Below are positions 28,221 to 38,717 of a stretch of 64,000 nt of DNA, piece after piece; positions within the stretch are counted from its first letter, which is position 1; every line of letters starts with the position of its first letter. The notes below the pieces were generated by a model. The model was not told the origin of the DNA and ran no database searches. It saw only the letters and a program-made list of their open reading frames with translations. The DNA comes from Maioricimonas rarisocia (GTDB taxonomy: Bacteria > Planctomycetota > Planctomycetia > Planctomycetales > Planctomycetaceae), in assembly GCF_007747795.1 (NCBI RefSeq), contig NZ_CP036275.1:5634001-5698000 (forward strand), read 5' to 3'. Made by a program: the position numbers and the translations under genes.

Positions 28221-30116
28221 GTGTCAGCTGAGTTCCCGAACGATTTCAAGGAAACCGTTCGTGCCCAGACGGACATCGTCCAGCTCATTGGCGAGTCGAT
28301 CGCACTCTCGTCACGCTCCGGTGGCCGCGAGATGGTCGGTCTCTGCCCCTTCCACGACGACCACAACCCGTCGATGCGGGTGTATCCCGAGCGTCAGACG
28401 TTTCGCTGCTGGGTCTGCCAGACGGGTGGCGACTGCTTCACCTTCGTGATGGAGCACGACAAGCTCAGCTTTCGCGAAGCACTCGAGCTTCTCGCGCAGC
28501 GAGCCAATATCCCGATCCCCCGATCGAACCGTTCCGGCCCGTCCACGACAGTCGACGAGAAGGCGGCCCTTCTCGAAGCACTCGCCTGGGCGTGTGCCCA
28601 GTTCCATACGGCACTGCTCGAGCTGCCGGAAGCCGAGCCAGCCCGGCAGTACCTTCGGCAGCGCGGCTACACCGCCGAGACGGTCAGGAAGTTTCGACTC
28701 GGTTATCACCCGGATGACTGGCAGTGGCTGCTGCACCGGGCCCGCGGCAAATTCACTGAAGAACAGCTGCTGACCGCACGACTGATTGCCCGCAGCGAAC
28801 GAGGCCGGCTGTACGACTACTTCCGCGGCCGCGTGCTGTTTCCCATTTTGAACGAACGTGCACAACCGGTCGCTTTCGGTGGGCGGATTCTGCCCGGTGC
28901 CGATGGCGACCAGGCCAAGTATTTCAACTCGCCCGAAAGCCCCGTCTTCCATAAAAGTCGACTGGTTTACGGGTTGAGCCACGCCCGCGACGCCATTCGG
29001 GATTCGAAGACAGCAGTTGTCGTTGAAGGGTATACCGATTGCATTACCTGCCATCAGGCGGGTCTGAACAATGTGGTGGGCACACTGGGCACGGCTCTGA
29101 CGGAGCAGCACGTGACCACAATCAAGCGATTTGCCCCCAAAGTCGTTCTCATCTATGACGGCGATGACGCCGGTCAGATGGCAGCCGAACGGGCTGTTGA
29201 GCGGTTTCTTGCACAGGACGTCGACCTGCGGATCCTGACGCTGCCTGGCGGACAGGATCCGGCCGACTATCTCGGCGAACATGGAGTTGATGCCCTGCAG
29301 GGGCTGGTTTCCGCGGCGCCGGAAGCATGGGAATACAAGATGAGGTCGGTCTGGGGTCGCGTCGACATCGGCACGATCGCCGGGCGGCAACGCGTTCTCG
29401 AGGAGATGATTGAACTGCTTGCCTGCATTCCCGAAATGGCCCAGAACGTTCGCGAAAGCCTGCTGATCGCCGACCTCTCGACTCGCCTGTCCGTGGCCGA
29501 GCACCAGGTCCGCGAGCAGCTCCGCGAACTTCGCAGTCGCCCCACCCGTCGACATCGCGAGCCGGATCAGCCCCGGCCGCAGGTGGCCGCCGACGCGATG
29601 CGACTGCTCAAGGGAAACCTCACGCGGTCCGATCGCCTCGAACTCGAACTGCTTGAAAACATCTTTGTCCGGGGGGACCTGGCGGCCCGTGTACGGGACG
29701 AGGTGCCCCTGGAGTGGATACAGAACACAAGGCTCAGAGAGCTACTTGCCGCCTGCTACCGACTGCTCGACGAAGGCCGGGTCCCCGAATTCGATGCCGT
29801 CATGTTGACGCTCGAAGACCCGGACCTGAAACGGCTGGCAGTCTGGGTCGACGAAGGTCTGCACGCGAAGAATGTGCACGGCCGCGTCGATGGCGGCGAA
29901 CAGGAATCACCAGACGGGTGTCCTTCGTTTCTCCGGCGGTCGATCGACAATCTGAAATGGCGCCGGGACGAGGAATCCAATGGTCGGATTGCACTGCAGC
30001 TATCCGCACAGCGCGAGGGAACGCCGACGCTCGACGAACAGGCCGAAGACCTGCTCCGTCAGGCGACCGAGTTTCACCAGAGAAGAGCGACCAAGAGGGC
30101 GCCGTTGTCGAACTGA
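28221..30116 (+). CDS. dnaG: DNA primase
   Basis: DnaG makes RNA primers for replication. GTG at 28221 with GGAG 7 bases upstream gives a 631-residue protein beginning at the conserved N-terminus (EFPNDFKETVRAQTDIVQLI); the frame extends upstream but without similarity. The CHC2 zinc finger is CPFH...CWVC near residues 41-66, and the TOPRIM domain has VVEGYTD near 266 and IYDGDDAG near 310. The C-terminal DnaB-interaction region is present but divergent. rpoD lies 64 bases downstream, an arrangement like the macromolecular-synthesis operon without rpsU. Confidence 0.95.
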   Translation: MSAEFPNDFKETVRAQTDIVQLIGESIALSSRSGGREMVGLCPFHDDHNPSMRVYPERQTFRCWVCQTGGDCFTFVMEHDKLSFREALELLAQRANIPIPRSNRSGPSTTVDEKAALLEALAWACAQFHTALLELPEAEPARQYLRQRGYTAETVRKFRLGYHPDDWQWLLHRARGKFTEEQLLTARLIARSERGRLYDYFRGRVLFPILNERAQPVAFGGRILPGADGDQAKYFNSPESPVFHKSRLVYGLSHARDAIRDSKTAVVVEGYTDCITCHQAGLNNVVGTLGTALTEQHVTTIKRFAPKVVLIYDGDDAGQMAAERAVERFLAQDVDLRILTLPGGQDPADYLGEHGVDALQGLVSAAPEAWEYKMRSVWGRVDIGTIAGRQRVLEEMIELLACIPEMAQNVRESLLIADLSTRLSVAEHQVREQLRELRSRPTRRHREPDQPRPQVAADAMRLLKGNLTRSDRLELELLENIFVRGDLAARVRDEVPLEWIQNTRLRELLAACYRLLDEGRVPEFDAVMLTLEDPDLKRLAVWVDEGLHAKNVHGRVDGGEQESPDGCPSFLRRSIDNLKWRRDEESNGRIALQLSAQREGTPTLDEQAEDLLRQATEFHQRRATKRAPLSN

Positions 30117-30180
30117 CCGTTGGGGGAACTGATCCCCTGAGGTCATCGGTCAATCGACGTCAGCAACCGGAGGAGACCAC

Positions 30181-31857
30181 GTGCATCGACTCGACGATGG
30201 TTTGCGGGAACTGATCGCGCTGGGGAAGAAGCAGGGCTATCTCACCTTCACGCAGGTCAATGACTATCTGCCGGACGAAGCAGTCAGTCCGGAGAAGATG
30301 GACAACCTGCTGATGTGTATCGAAGAGATGGGCCTCGAGATCGTCGACGAGCAGAAGGCTCCGGCGCTCGCGAACGGTACGGCCCCTCCCGCCGATGACA
30401 AAAAGAAGCGGTCCCGCAAGAAGACCACCAAGCCGAAGGAACTCATCGAGGCGGAATCGTCGCGACGCATCGACGACCCGGTCCGCATGTACCTGACGCA
30501 GATGGGGCAGATCCCGCTGCTCACCCGCGAGGAAGAAATCGGCCTCGCCAAAACCATCGAAGTGACCCGCAAACGGTTCCGTCGCCAACTCCTCGAGAGC
30601 GACTTTGCGATGCGGGCCGCCCAGGATGTCCTCTCGAAAGTGCATGCCGGCGAACTCCCCTTCGACCGGACCATCAAGGTCTCGCTCACCGAAGGTCTCG
30701 AGAAGGAACAGATCCTCGGCCGCATGCCACACAACCTGAAGACGCTCGACGTTCTCCACGAACAGAACGTCGAAGACTTCAAGCGGTGGCAGGACAGCAG
30801 CTATTCCCGCAGCGAACGCGAAGAAGCCCACAAGCAGATCTGCAGCCGACGCCGCAAGATGGCCACCCTTCTGGAAGAGATGAGCCTGCGCACGCAGCGT
30901 CTGCAGCCGGTGATGAAGCGGCTCGAGCAGATCTCCGATCGCATGACCGAGCTGAAGCGGCGGATCGCCAGCCTCAAGCGGCTTAAGTCGGCGAAGGACG
31001 AACGGGCGAATCTGCAGCAGGAACTCAACGACCTGATGTCGCTGACCCTCGAGACGCCCGAGACGCTCGCCGAACGGGTCGCAACCATCCAGGACCGGTT
31101 CGCTTCCTACGAGAAGTCGATGCGTGACCTGTCCGGCGGCAACCTGCGGCTGGTCGTCTCGATCGCCAAGAAATACCGCAATCGTGGCCTGAGCTTCCTC
31201 GACCTCATTCAGGAAGGGAACACCGGCCTGATGCGGGCGGTCGACAAGTACGAGTACCGCCGCGGATACAAGTTCTCCACCTACGCCACGTGGTGGATCC
31301 GGCAGGCCATCACCCGGGCCATCGCCGACCAGGCCCGAACGATCCGCATCCCGGTCCACATGATCGAAACGATGTCGAAGCTGCGGCGGGTGGGCAAGCA
31401 GCTGGTCCAGGAACTGGGCCGCGAACCAACCGTCGACGAACTGGCCGAAGCGGCCGGCGTGACCGTCGAGGAGACCCGGCGGGTATTGAAAATCTCACGT
31501 CATCCCATTAGCCTTGACCGGCCGGTGGGCGAAAGCGAGGACAGCTTCTTCGGTGAATTCATCGAGGACGACTCGACCGACAGCCCGGTCAACTCGGCCA
31601 CGAGCGAGATGCTCAAGGACAAGATTGACCAGGTCCTCAAGACGTTGACGTATCGCGAGCGGGAAATCATCAAGCTCCGCTACGGCCTTGGGGACGGTTA
31701 CACGTACACGCTGGAAGAAGTCGGGCGGATCTTCAAAGTGACGCGAGAGCGTGTCCGACAGATCGAAGCGAAAGCCGTGCGAAAGCTGCAGCACCCGGTG
31801 CGCAGCCGGCAGCTCAAAGGCTTTCTCGACCGACTCGCCGCCGGTGCAGGACATTAG
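30181..31857 (+). CDS. rpoD: RNA polymerase primary sigma factor (sigma-70)
   Basis: The 558-residue product is the housekeeping sigma factor. Region 1.1-like sequence ([19 protein letters not shown]) lies at the start and region 1.2 ([20 protein letters not shown]) near residue 98. Region 2 runs from [19 protein letters not shown] to [13 protein letters not shown] near 318-370, and region 4 contains [15 protein letters not shown] and the helix-turn-helix [19 protein letters not shown]. The start is GTG at 30181 with a strong GGAGGAG. It probably shares a transcript with dnaG and is followed by a clear terminator. Confidence 0.96.
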   Translation: MHRLDDGLRELIALGKKQGYLTFTQVNDYLPDEAVSPEKMDNLLMCIEEMGLEIVDEQKAPALANGTAPPADDKKKRSRKKTTKPKELIEAESSRRIDDPVRMYLTQMGQIPLLTREEEIGLAKTIEVTRKRFRRQLLESDFAMRAAQDVLSKVHAGELPFDRTIKVSLTEGLEKEQILGRMPHNLKTLDVLHEQNVEDFKRWQDSSYSRSEREEAHKQICSRRRKMATLLEEMSLRTQRLQPVMKRLEQISDRMTELKRRIASLKRLKSAKDERANLQQELNDLMSLTLETPETLAERVATIQDRFASYEKSMRDLSGGNLRLVVSIAKKYRNRGLSFLDLIQEGNTGLMRAVDKYEYRRGYKFSTYATWWIRQAITRAIADQARTIRIPVHMIETMSKLRRVGKQLVQELGREPTVDELAEAAGVTVEETRRVLKISRHPISLDRPVGESEDSFFGEFIEDDSTDSPVNSATSEMLKDKIDQVLKTLTYREREIIKLRYGLGDGYTYTLEEVGRIFKVTRERVRQIEAKAVRKLQHPVRSRQLKGFLDRLAAGAGH

Positions 31858-31864
31858 GCTCATC

Positions 31865-31891
31865 CGCCGACCGAACAGGTCGGCGTTTTTT
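31865..31891 (+). terminator. Rho-independent terminator of rpoD
   Basis: An 8-base-pair GC-rich stem (CGCCGACC with GGTCGGCG, loop GAACA) is followed by six T residues, starting 7 bases after the rpoD stop. It is the cleanest intrinsic terminator in the window. Confidence 0.85.
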
Positions 31892-31934
31892 CTTGCCGGA
31901 CCAATACGGGACCGGCAACCCGGAGTGCACTGGC

Positions 31935-32642
31935 ATGACCATCGCAGCGCCCGAACTGACGCGACTGCACGAACTGCATTTGAAGTTACGCGACGTGCGG
32001 GACGAACTGGCCCGCGGCCCCCGGCAGATCAAGGCTCGCGAGCAGATCGTCGCTCAGTCCCGCGAGAAGCAGGCCCAGGCGGAAGAGCAGCTCAAACAGT
32101 TCAAGGCGGCCGCCGACCGCAAGTCGCTCGACCTGAAGACCCACGAATCGAAAATCGGCGAACTCCAGGCCAAGCTGAACGCCGCCGCCTCCAATCGTGA
32201 GTACGACATCATTCGTGGCCAGATCGACGCCGACCGCGTCGCCATGAGCGTCCTCGAAGACGAAATTCTCGAGCTGCTCGACAAGGTGGACCGCAAACGA
32301 ACCGAGATCGGCGACCTCGAAGTTGAGGTCAAGAAAGCCGAGACCGAGAAGCAGCGGTTCGCCGCCGAGTTCGAATCGAAACTGGCGGGCCTCGAATCGC
32401 GCGCTGCCGAACTCGAAGAGAAGATCAAGGCGACCGAAACCGGGCTCGAAGGAGACGTCGCTGAGAAGTACCGTCGACTTGTGGCCGCCTACGGAGCCGA
32501 TGCCATGGCAGCGGTCGAGGGAGGTGTCTGCACGAACTGCTACGTGGGGCTGACGACGCAGACCCAGGTCTTCCTCCGCAGCGGGAAGATCATCTTCTGC
32601 ACTACCTGCGGACGCCTGCTGTACCTTCCGGTCGCAGACTGA
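31935..32642 (+). CDS. Coiled-coil protein with C-terminal zinc ribbon (DUF164/zf-RING_7)
   Basis: The 235-residue protein is a long helical coiled coil (residues about 15-190, rich in Lys, Glu and Ala). It ends in a four-cysteine zinc ribbon: CTNC then CTTCGRLLYLP about 25 residues later. This matches the DUF164/CT398-type family, whose role is not settled. The ATG at 31935 sits behind CGGAG. Although it follows rpoD, a strong terminator separates them, so it probably has its own promoter. Confidence 0.82.
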   Translation: MTIAAPELTRLHELHLKLRDVRDELARGPRQIKAREQIVAQSREKQAQAEEQLKQFKAAADRKSLDLKTHESKIGELQAKLNAAASNREYDIIRGQIDADRVAMSVLEDEILELLDKVDRKRTEIGDLEVEVKKAETEKQRFAAEFESKLAGLESRAAELEEKIKATETGLEGDVAEKYRRLVAAYGADAMAAVEGGVCTNCYVGLTTQTQVFLRSGKIIFCTTCGRLLYLPVAD

Positions 32643-32652
32643 ACCTCGGCGG

Positions 32653-33156
32653 TCACGGCAACCGCTCCCACTCCCAGACGCGGCCATCCTCCGGATGCTG
32701 CCGTTCGCCAACGCGTCGGAAGCCGTTTCGTTCGAGGATCCGCGTCGAGACCGAGGACTCCGGCAGGGTCTGGGCGAACACGCGAACGCCCGGCCCGGCA
32801 CCGCTCGCGAGTTCCGTCAGCTGTGCGGCCATGGCCGTTCCGTAGCCTTTCCCCTCGAACGGGGGAAACGTGAAGTACGCGATTTCGACGCCTTCGGCCG
32901 TCGGCGGACTCTTGAACGCGCACGTTCCGACAATCGCGCCGGTCTGACCGTCGGCCGCCAGATAGCCGCACCAGGGCTCGGCCGGTCCCTGCGGCGCGTG
33001 CATCTCCAGAGTCGCCGCCACGACCTGTCCGATCAGCTCCCCCAGGTCGCCGCACTGCAATCCATAGGTCTCATCGAACGTGGAATGCCCCTCTTGGAGC
33101 GACTGCCCCAGCGACGTGGTGATCGGGACGAGTCTGATCATCTGTCTGGTGCTCAC
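32653..33156 (-). CDS. GNAT family N-acetyltransferase
   Basis: The protein (167 residues from GTG at 33156, or 162 from ATG at 33141) has the GNAT fold. The acetyl-CoA-binding region is FPPFEGKGYGTAMAAQL, with the preceding strand GVEIAYFTF and the later helix STRILERNGFRRVGE. GGGAG lies upstream of the GTG, favouring it. Its substrate cannot be inferred. It faces the coiled-coil gene convergently, with only about 10 bases between the stops. Confidence 0.8.
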   Translation of the reverse strand: MSTRQMIRLVPITTSLGQSLQEGHSTFDETYGLQCGDLGELIGQVVAATLEMHAPQGPAEPWCGYLAADGQTGAIVGTCAFKSPPTAEGVEIAYFTFPPFEGKGYGTAMAAQLTELASGAGPGVRVFAQTLPESSVSTRILERNGFRRVGERQHPEDGRVWEWERLP

Positions 33157-33395
33157 AGCTGGAGGACTCCCGGGAACGGGCCCCGACCGATCTCCTTCGG
33201 ACACCCATTGCGTCGCGACGGTTCGGAGCGTCGTCAAGATCGATTCCGTTTCGATTTTTCGGGTTTGCTTCGGGCGGCGGATTTCGGGGTTGATTCTGCC
33301 CGGGATCGTTTACAGTAGAGAATGGCTCGACATTTCTCGCCGGGCCAACTCCGGTCGCTTCACATCTCAACTGAACCGGGCCTGAGGAGCACTGC

Positions 33396-34352
33396 ATGAG
33401 CACACCTCGTCTTGCCGCCGACGTCATGGTGACCCGTCTCGTCACGCTGGGACCTGACGTTCCTGTCATCGAGGGGATCGCCCGCCTGTTGAAGTCGAAC
33501 ATCACCGGGGCTCCGGTTCACGACGGCACGAGGAATTATCTCGGTGTCTTTTCAGAAAAGTGTTGCCTGAACGTTCTGAGTCTGGCCGTCGAGCACGCCG
33601 ATGAGGTGCACTCCACCGCCCCGAAATGCTGCGCCAAAGACTTCATGGCCCGCAAACTGATGACGCTCCGACCGGAAATGGACGTCTTCGACGCGATCGG
33701 CCTGCTTCTGAAGAACAGGATCTCCGGTGCTCCGGTCGTCGACTCCAGTGGCAACTTCCTGGGCGTGTTCTCCGAAAAGACCAGTATGCGGGTGGTCATC
33801 GAGTCTGCCTATGCCCAGCTTCCGACCGCGGAAGTCGGTGCCTTCATGAACGACGATCCGCACCGGAACGTCGACGAGAAGACCGATCTGCCGACCATCG
33901 TACACCTGTTCCTCAGCACACCATACCGTCGACTGGTGGTGCTGCGAGGCAAACGACCGGTCGGCCAGATCAGTCGCCGCGACGCACTGCGGGCCGGCTT
34001 CCCGCTGCTGGGCAAGCTTGCCGCCCACGAAGAGAAGCTGGATGCGGCTCACGAAGGGACCGGACTGGAATCGCTGGCCGACCGCCCGACGACCGCTCCA
34101 CTGTCCGCCTTCATGGATCGTAACGCCCGCACCGTGGTCGAAGACGACGACATGCTCTCGCTGGCGAACGTCTTCCTGCAGACCAACTACCGTCGTCTGC
34201 CGGTCCTGCGGGAACGGCGCCTCATGGGACAGATCAGCCGACGTGATCTGCTCAAGGCGGCCCATCAGATGATGGCGGTTCCCAGCACCAGGGAATCGAA
34301 CCTGCTCTACCTCAGTTCCCTCACGCCGCGCGAAGAAGCTCCGATTTCGTAG
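33396..34352 (+). CDS. Multi-CBS-domain protein
   Basis: The 318-residue product consists almost entirely of CBS domains, which bind adenosyl ligands. Four repeats are visible, beginning near MVTRLVTLGPDVPVIEGI, MARKLMTLRPEMDVFDAI, DEKTDLPTIVHLFL and MDRNARTVVEDDDMLSLA, and each ends in a strand such as NYLGVFSEK or LMGQISRRDLL. There is no attached enzyme or transporter domain, so it is probably a regulatory sensor. The ribosome-binding site GAGGAGC sits 6 bases before the ATG. Confidence 0.9.
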   Translation: MSTPRLAADVMVTRLVTLGPDVPVIEGIARLLKSNITGAPVHDGTRNYLGVFSEKCCLNVLSLAVEHADEVHSTAPKCCAKDFMARKLMTLRPEMDVFDAIGLLLKNRISGAPVVDSSGNFLGVFSEKTSMRVVIESAYAQLPTAEVGAFMNDDPHRNVDEKTDLPTIVHLFLSTPYRRLVVLRGKRPVGQISRRDALRAGFPLLGKLAAHEEKLDAAHEGTGLESLADRPTTAPLSAFMDRNARTVVEDDDMLSLANVFLQTNYRRLPVLRERRLMGQISRRDLLKAAHQMMAVPSTRESNLLYLSSLTPREEAPIS

Positions 34353-34380
34353 CAGCGTGCGGACACCGCGGACGGGCGGC

Positions 34381-34471
34381 GGCGCATCGTCGATGCGCCA
34401 CGCTCGCTCCGCAACCGGTCAGGGGTGTGATGCCCGGTGCGAGCGCGGACCGGTGCAATGCATCACCCCCT
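34381..34471. repeat. Two inverted repeats between convergent genes
   Basis: The first, at 34381-34399, is the near-perfect palindrome GGCGCATCG-T-CGATGCGCC. The second uses arms AGGGGTGTGATGC (34421-34433) and GCATCACCCCCT (34460-34471) around a loop of about 26 bases. Neither has a T-tract, but their position between the converging CBS and DUF1549 genes fits a bidirectional transcript-end structure or a dispersed palindromic repeat. Confidence 0.6.
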
Positions 34472-34485
34472 CGCGGGAACGGCTC

Positions 34486-36576
34486 TTAATGATTCGTCAC
34501 GAACTCGTTTGAGTTCAGGTACGCCCAGTAGACGTCCTGCAGCGCCAGCCGCAGCCCCTGGCGGGGCGTCATCCCACGGTGCGTGGCCCACTTGATCCGG
34601 GACTGCACCATTCGCTGCAGGGCCATCATCTCGCGATCGGTTGGCGCTCGTCCCACTGTGGCCAGGGCGACTTGCCGGATGCGGTTGGCGTCACTCGCAC
34701 TGGTCGTCAGAATCTCGTGCAGCACGGTTCCTTCGCGGGCACTCGTTGCCGTCCGCACCAGCGGTCCGTTCATCAGCTCCAGCGACTGTGGCAGCGATCC
34801 GTCAAAGGTGCTCTGCTCGCAGTTCTCTTCGGTTGGATCCATCGAAAAGAACGGCTGCAACCACTCCTCACGGTCGGCCACGCGAATCGATTCGGCGGCA
34901 CGTCCTCGAGGACTGCGACAGGTTGCCACGAGCAGCGAGTCGTACACCTGCTCGGCGGAGAGCGGTTTGACGTACATCCGGCTGAACAGAGGAATCTCGC
35001 CGCGCGCCGGGTCGTCCATCCGGTTCTGCTCGCTAAAGCGGCTCGTCAGACGGTACGCCTCCGTCTCGCAGATCCACTGCGTCAGCTTCCGCACATCGTA
35101 GCCCGATTCGGCGAACCGCTGCGCGAGTCCCTCGAGGAGCTCCGGGTGCGTAGGCGGGTTGTGCGGACCCATGTCGTCGATCGGACGCGTGAACCCGTAC
35201 CCGAAAAAGTGAGCCCACAACCGGTTCACGAACGCCGAGGCCATCTGTCGGTTTTCGTCCAGCGACATCAGCCTCGCCAGTTCGCGACGGCGATTGGTCT
35301 CCGGCGAGTCGTCGATCTCCTGCCCGGCGAACTGCGGGTAAGTCGCCTTCATGACCCCCCGCAGTGTTTCGTAGTACGTCGGTCCCCCCGTTTCGGCCGA
35401 AACGAGTTCGAACTGCCGCGACATCGCAGCGTCATCGGTTTCGTCGGCCCCGACGCGGGCGATCTGCGTCTGCTGGAAGAAACTGTTGAGCGCCCAGAAC
35501 TGTTCCTGGTCCCCCTCGTACCACGGATGCTTGTGGCACTGCATGCACTGGACCTGCGTCCCCAGAAACAGCCGGGCCGTCAGTGCCGTTGCCGGCACCG
35601 CTTCGTTGTTCAGATTGGCCAGCAGGAAGACCGCGGCCGGGTTCTCGGTGTCCGTCCCCTCGGCGGCGATCAGATCGGCGACCAGCTCGTCCCAGGGGCG
35701 GTTGGCGTGGAACTGATTTTCGAGGAATTCATGCAACGACTCACGCCGCACGCCCTCCCGCTCCGTCCGCCCCACCAGCAGATTGGTCCAGATCGTGGCG
35801 AAGTGCCGGGCCGAATCGGGATGCTCGAGCAGCCGTGAAACGACACGGGTCGTCTTTCCCGGAGCCGTATCCGCGAGAAATGCTTCAACCTCACTCGCTT
35901 CGGGAATGTAGCCGAGCAGATCCAAGTGCACACGGCGGAACCACTCGGCATCTTCGGCCGGCGGTGACGGTGCCACGTCGTATTCCTGCCACGCGCGAGC
36001 GATCTGCGCATCGATCCACTCGGGGATGCGATCAGCCGGTACCTCGGCAACTTCGACTGCGGAGGTCGCCACGGATTCGGGTTCTGCAACCGCGTCCCCC
36101 GGCGATTCGTCGGAGCGGTTGGTCAGCTGAATGACTGGAGGCGGCTCAACCGGTGCTCCCGTTTCGTCACCCGCCGCCACTTCGCCCGGATTCTCAAGAC
36201 CGGATTCTGCGATCGGGTCCGGCTGTCCGGTTCCGGTCTGACGCGCGAGCCACGGCACAACGGCGACGACCGCAATCAGCAGCCCCGCGGCAACCGCCCA
36301 GCCGATCCCCGCGCGACGACGGGAGACAGGTGCCTTCGACGAGGCAGCAGAGCGCCCCTTCGAGGCCGTTGCCACAACTCCGTTCCCCTGACGGACGCCG
36401 TTGGCAGCATCCCAGTGCAGCAACCCGTGCAGTTCGATCTGGTCCAGATACCGTGCACGCGCCTCGGCCGACCCCAGCACCATGCTTTCCAGTTGCTGCA
36501 TCTGCGCAGCCGTCAGCGTTCCCTCGCACAGGGCGTCAACCAGACGGTTCAGTTCGCGGTGCTGCTCGGCATTCAT
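34486..36576 (-). CDS. Anti-sigma-like N-terminus fused to DUF1549/DUF1553
   Basis: The 696-residue protein has a short helical cytoplasmic N-terminus (residues 1-60) of the type seen in planctomycete anti-sigma/FecR-like proteins. One membrane helix follows at about 91-110 (GWAVAAGLLIAVVAVVPWL), then an acidic, proline-rich linker. The exported part contains DUF1549 with a haem-type CMQCH motif near residue 347, then DUF1553. It overlaps the stop of the upstream ECF sigma gene by ATGA, which suggests it controls that factor; that is inference. ATG at 36576 defines the overlap. Confidence 0.85.
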   Translation of the reverse strand: MNAEQHRELNRLVDALCEGTLTAAQMQQLESMVLGSAEARARYLDQIELHGLLHWDAANGVRQGNGVVATASKGRSAASSKAPVSRRRAGIGWAVAAGLLIAVVAVVPWLARQTGTGQPDPIAESGLENPGEVAAGDETGAPVEPPPVIQLTNRSDESPGDAVAEPESVATSAVEVAEVPADRIPEWIDAQIARAWQEYDVAPSPPAEDAEWFRRVHLDLLGYIPEASEVEAFLADTAPGKTTRVVSRLLEHPDSARHFATIWTNLLVGRTEREGVRRESLHEFLENQFHANRPWDELVADLIAAEGTDTENPAAVFLLANLNNEAVPATALTARLFLGTQVQCMQCHKHPWYEGDQEQFWALNSFFQQTQIARVGADETDDAAMSRQFELVSAETGGPTYYETLRGVMKATYPQFAGQEIDDSPETNRRRELARLMSLDENRQMASAFVNRLWAHFFGYGFTRPIDDMGPHNPPTHPELLEGLAQRFAESGYDVRKLTQWICETEAYRLTSRFSEQNRMDDPARGEIPLFSRMYVKPLSAEQVYDSLLVATCRSPRGRAAESIRVADREEWLQPFFSMDPTEENCEQSTFDGSLPQSLELMNGPLVRTATSAREGTVLHEILTTSASDANRIRQVALATVGRAPTDREMMALQRMVQSRIKWATHRGMTPRQGLRLALQDVYWAYLNSNEFVTNH

Positions 36577-37115
36577 GTGACGGCCTCCACCTTCAGAGTC
36601 CGTTTGACGCATTCGGCAAGGGTGCGACGGATGCGCCCCAGTGACTGGTAGACCGAATTCGCCGGGCGTCCCAAGTGCTCAGCCAGTTCTTTCCCGGACG
36701 TCCCCGGGGCGTACCGCTGCTGGATCAATTCCCGGTCGCTCTCCCGCAGCTTTCCCAGACATTCCTCGAGGGCCCGCCGCCGCTCCTCGTAGTCCTCCGA
36801 CCGTTCGACGGCATCCTGCGCGACGGCCTGCACAAACTCGTCGCTGAAGCGGAGTCGATCCCGGTGCCGCTTCTGGCGAAATTTGAGCACCTCGTAAGTA
36901 GCGATTCTGGCGGCCCAGGCGAAAAAGTTCGTCCCCGCCTCGAACTGCGTGTGCTTGGCGAGAACCACGACGTTGGTGTTCTGCAGGATTTCCTCGGCCT
37001 GCTCTGTCGACGGAACCTGGCTTAGAATCAACAGATACAACCGGCGTTGGCTCACCGTGAACAGGCGGACGAACTCTTCGTCCGGCCCTGTCCCTTGCAT
37101 CTCACCATTCGTCAT
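36573..37115 (-). CDS. ECF-type sigma factor (Rhodopirellula/Verrucomicrobium family)
   Basis: The 180-residue protein has sigma region 2 (RLFTVSQRRLYLLILSQVP, with FFAWAARIATYEVLKF) and region 4 (RELIQQRYAPGTSGKELAEH, then RPANSVYQSLGRIRRTL). These are typical of the planctomycete/verrucomicrobial extracytoplasmic-function family. ATG at 37115 starts the conserved region; the frame is open further upstream without similarity. Its stop overlaps the start of the DUF1549/DUF1553 fusion gene by four bases, so the two are translationally coupled. The promoters it recognises are unknown. Confidence 0.9.
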   Translation of the reverse strand: MTNGEMQGTGPDEEFVRLFTVSQRRLYLLILSQVPSTEQAEEILQNTNVVVLAKHTQFEAGTNFFAWAARIATYEVLKFRQKRHRDRLRFSDEFVQAVAQDAVERSEDYEERRRALEECLGKLRESDRELIQQRYAPGTSGKELAEHLGRPANSVYQSLGRIRRTLAECVKRTLKVEAVT

Positions 37116-37299
37116 GGATTCGCCTGCTGCAGTTCGCGCGATCGCCGTCTCCTCGGCGCAGACCACTCCTTCCCAAGTATACCGCTCCCCGCAGGCGAAT
37201 GTTCGCCCCGGAATGCACAAGCGGGCCGATTCCACTGGGAATCGACCCGCTGTGCGTGATCAGTTGCACCGCTTCGGCACGCTCTCGGCCGGATGAGTC

Positions 37300-38487
37300 T
37301 CAGTCGGCGTCGTCGAGCTCGTCGACGGCCGCAAACGCTTTGCCCTCCAGCATTTCCAGACTCGCGCCTCCGCCGGTACTCACATGCGACACCTGATCGG
37401 CGAAGCCCAACTGCTGGATTGCCGCGGCACTGTCACCACCACCGATGATGCTCACGCCGTCACTGTCGGCAATCGCCTGCGCAACGGCCTTGGTGCCGGC
37501 GTCGAACGGCGGCATCTCGAACACGCCCATCGGGCCGTTCCAGACGATCGTCTTGGCCGAGCGGGCCAGCTCTGCGTACTGCTCGGCCGTCTTCGGACCG
37601 ATGTCCAGTCCTTCGAAGCCGTCCGGAATCTCGCCGGCCGCCACGACCTGCTTGTTGCAGTCGCTGCTGAAGTCGTCGCCACAGTGCGTATCAACTGGCA
37701 GCACAAGCTTGTCGCTCCCCTTGTGGAGGAGTTCTTTCGCCAGATCGACCTTGTCCTTCTCCACGAGACTCTCGCCCACCTTGCCTCCCTGGGCCAGCGA
37801 GAACGTGTACGCCATCGCACCGCCGATCACCACCTTGTCACAGATCGACAGCAGGTTCTTGATGACTTCGATCTTGTCCGAAACCTTGGCACCCCCAAGG
37901 ATCGCGACGAAAGGTCGCTGCGGATTCGAGATCGCTTCGCTCAGGTACTTGATTTCCTTCTCGACGAGGAAGCCGACGACCTTCGGCTTGTCTCCCATCG
38001 CCTGCGGGACGGCAAACATCGAAGCGTCCGTCCGATGACAGGTGCCGAACGCGTCGTTGCAGTAGATGTCGGCCATCGCGGCGAGCTTGCCGGCAAAGTC
38101 CGCGTCGCCCGACTTCTCTCCCTCGTTGAACCGCAGGTTCTCGAGGACAACGACGCCACCATCCTGCAGGCTGCCCACCTTGGCCTGAGCGTCATCTCCG
38201 ACCGTGTCGCTGGCAAAAGCGACGTCCTTGCTCAGGAGTTCGCCCAACCGCTTCGCCGCCGGCGCCAGGCTGTACTTCGCCTCCGGCGCCCCCTTCGGCC
38301 GCCCCAGGTGGCTCATCAGCACGACCTTGCCGCCCCGATCGAGCACCGACTTGATCGTCGGCAGCGCCATGACGATCCGGCGGTCGTCGGTGATGTTCTG
38401 GCTGTCGTCGAGCGGGACGTTGAAATCGACACGAATCAGGACGGTCTTGCCGGCGACATCGACGTCGGCGATGGATTTCTTTGCCAT
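37300..38487 (-). CDS. pgk: Phosphoglycerate kinase
   Basis: PGK transfers phosphate between 1,3-bisphosphoglycerate and ADP in glycolysis/gluconeogenesis. The 395-residue length is normal. Conserved parts include [11 protein letters not shown] near residue 15, [11 protein letters not shown], and the C-terminal nucleotide-binding glycine segment [13 protein letters not shown] at 38487 begins the conserved protein; the codons before it do not resemble PGK. No gap or pyk is adjacent, so it is a single-gene unit here. Confidence 0.97.
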   Translation of the reverse strand: MAKKSIADVDVAGKTVLIRVDFNVPLDDSQNITDDRRIVMALPTIKSVLDRGGKVVLMSHLGRPKGAPEAKYSLAPAAKRLGELLSKDVAFASDTVGDDAQAKVGSLQDGGVVVLENLRFNEGEKSGDADFAGKLAAMADIYCNDAFGTCHRTDASMFAVPQAMGDKPKVVGFLVEKEIKYLSEAISNPQRPFVAILGGAKVSDKIEVIKNLLSICDKVVIGGAMAYTFSLAQGGKVGESLVEKDKVDLAKELLHKGSDKLVLPVDTHCGDDFSSDCNKQVVAAGEIPDGFEGLDIGPKTAEQYAELARSAKTIVWNGPMGVFEMPPFDAGTKAVAQAIADSDGVSIIGGGDSAAAIQQLGFADQVSHVSTGGGASLEMLEGKAFAAVDELDDAD

Positions 38488-38717
38488 CGGTTTTACCTCG
38501 TGCTGACTGGCCATCTGCCAGTGAAAGTGTGTTCTGATCCAGTTCGCGCCGCATCGTAGACCAGCGACCACAACCTGCCAAGCGTCGCCCCCCCAATGCA
38601 GCCGCTTGCCAAAACCTGCCCGGTCCGATTGAATGACCGCCGGATGGATCGACCGCCTCCGCGACGGTCGTCCGGCTCCCGTTCGGTCCCCCGGACCCGG
38701 CAAGGCAGAACCGAATC

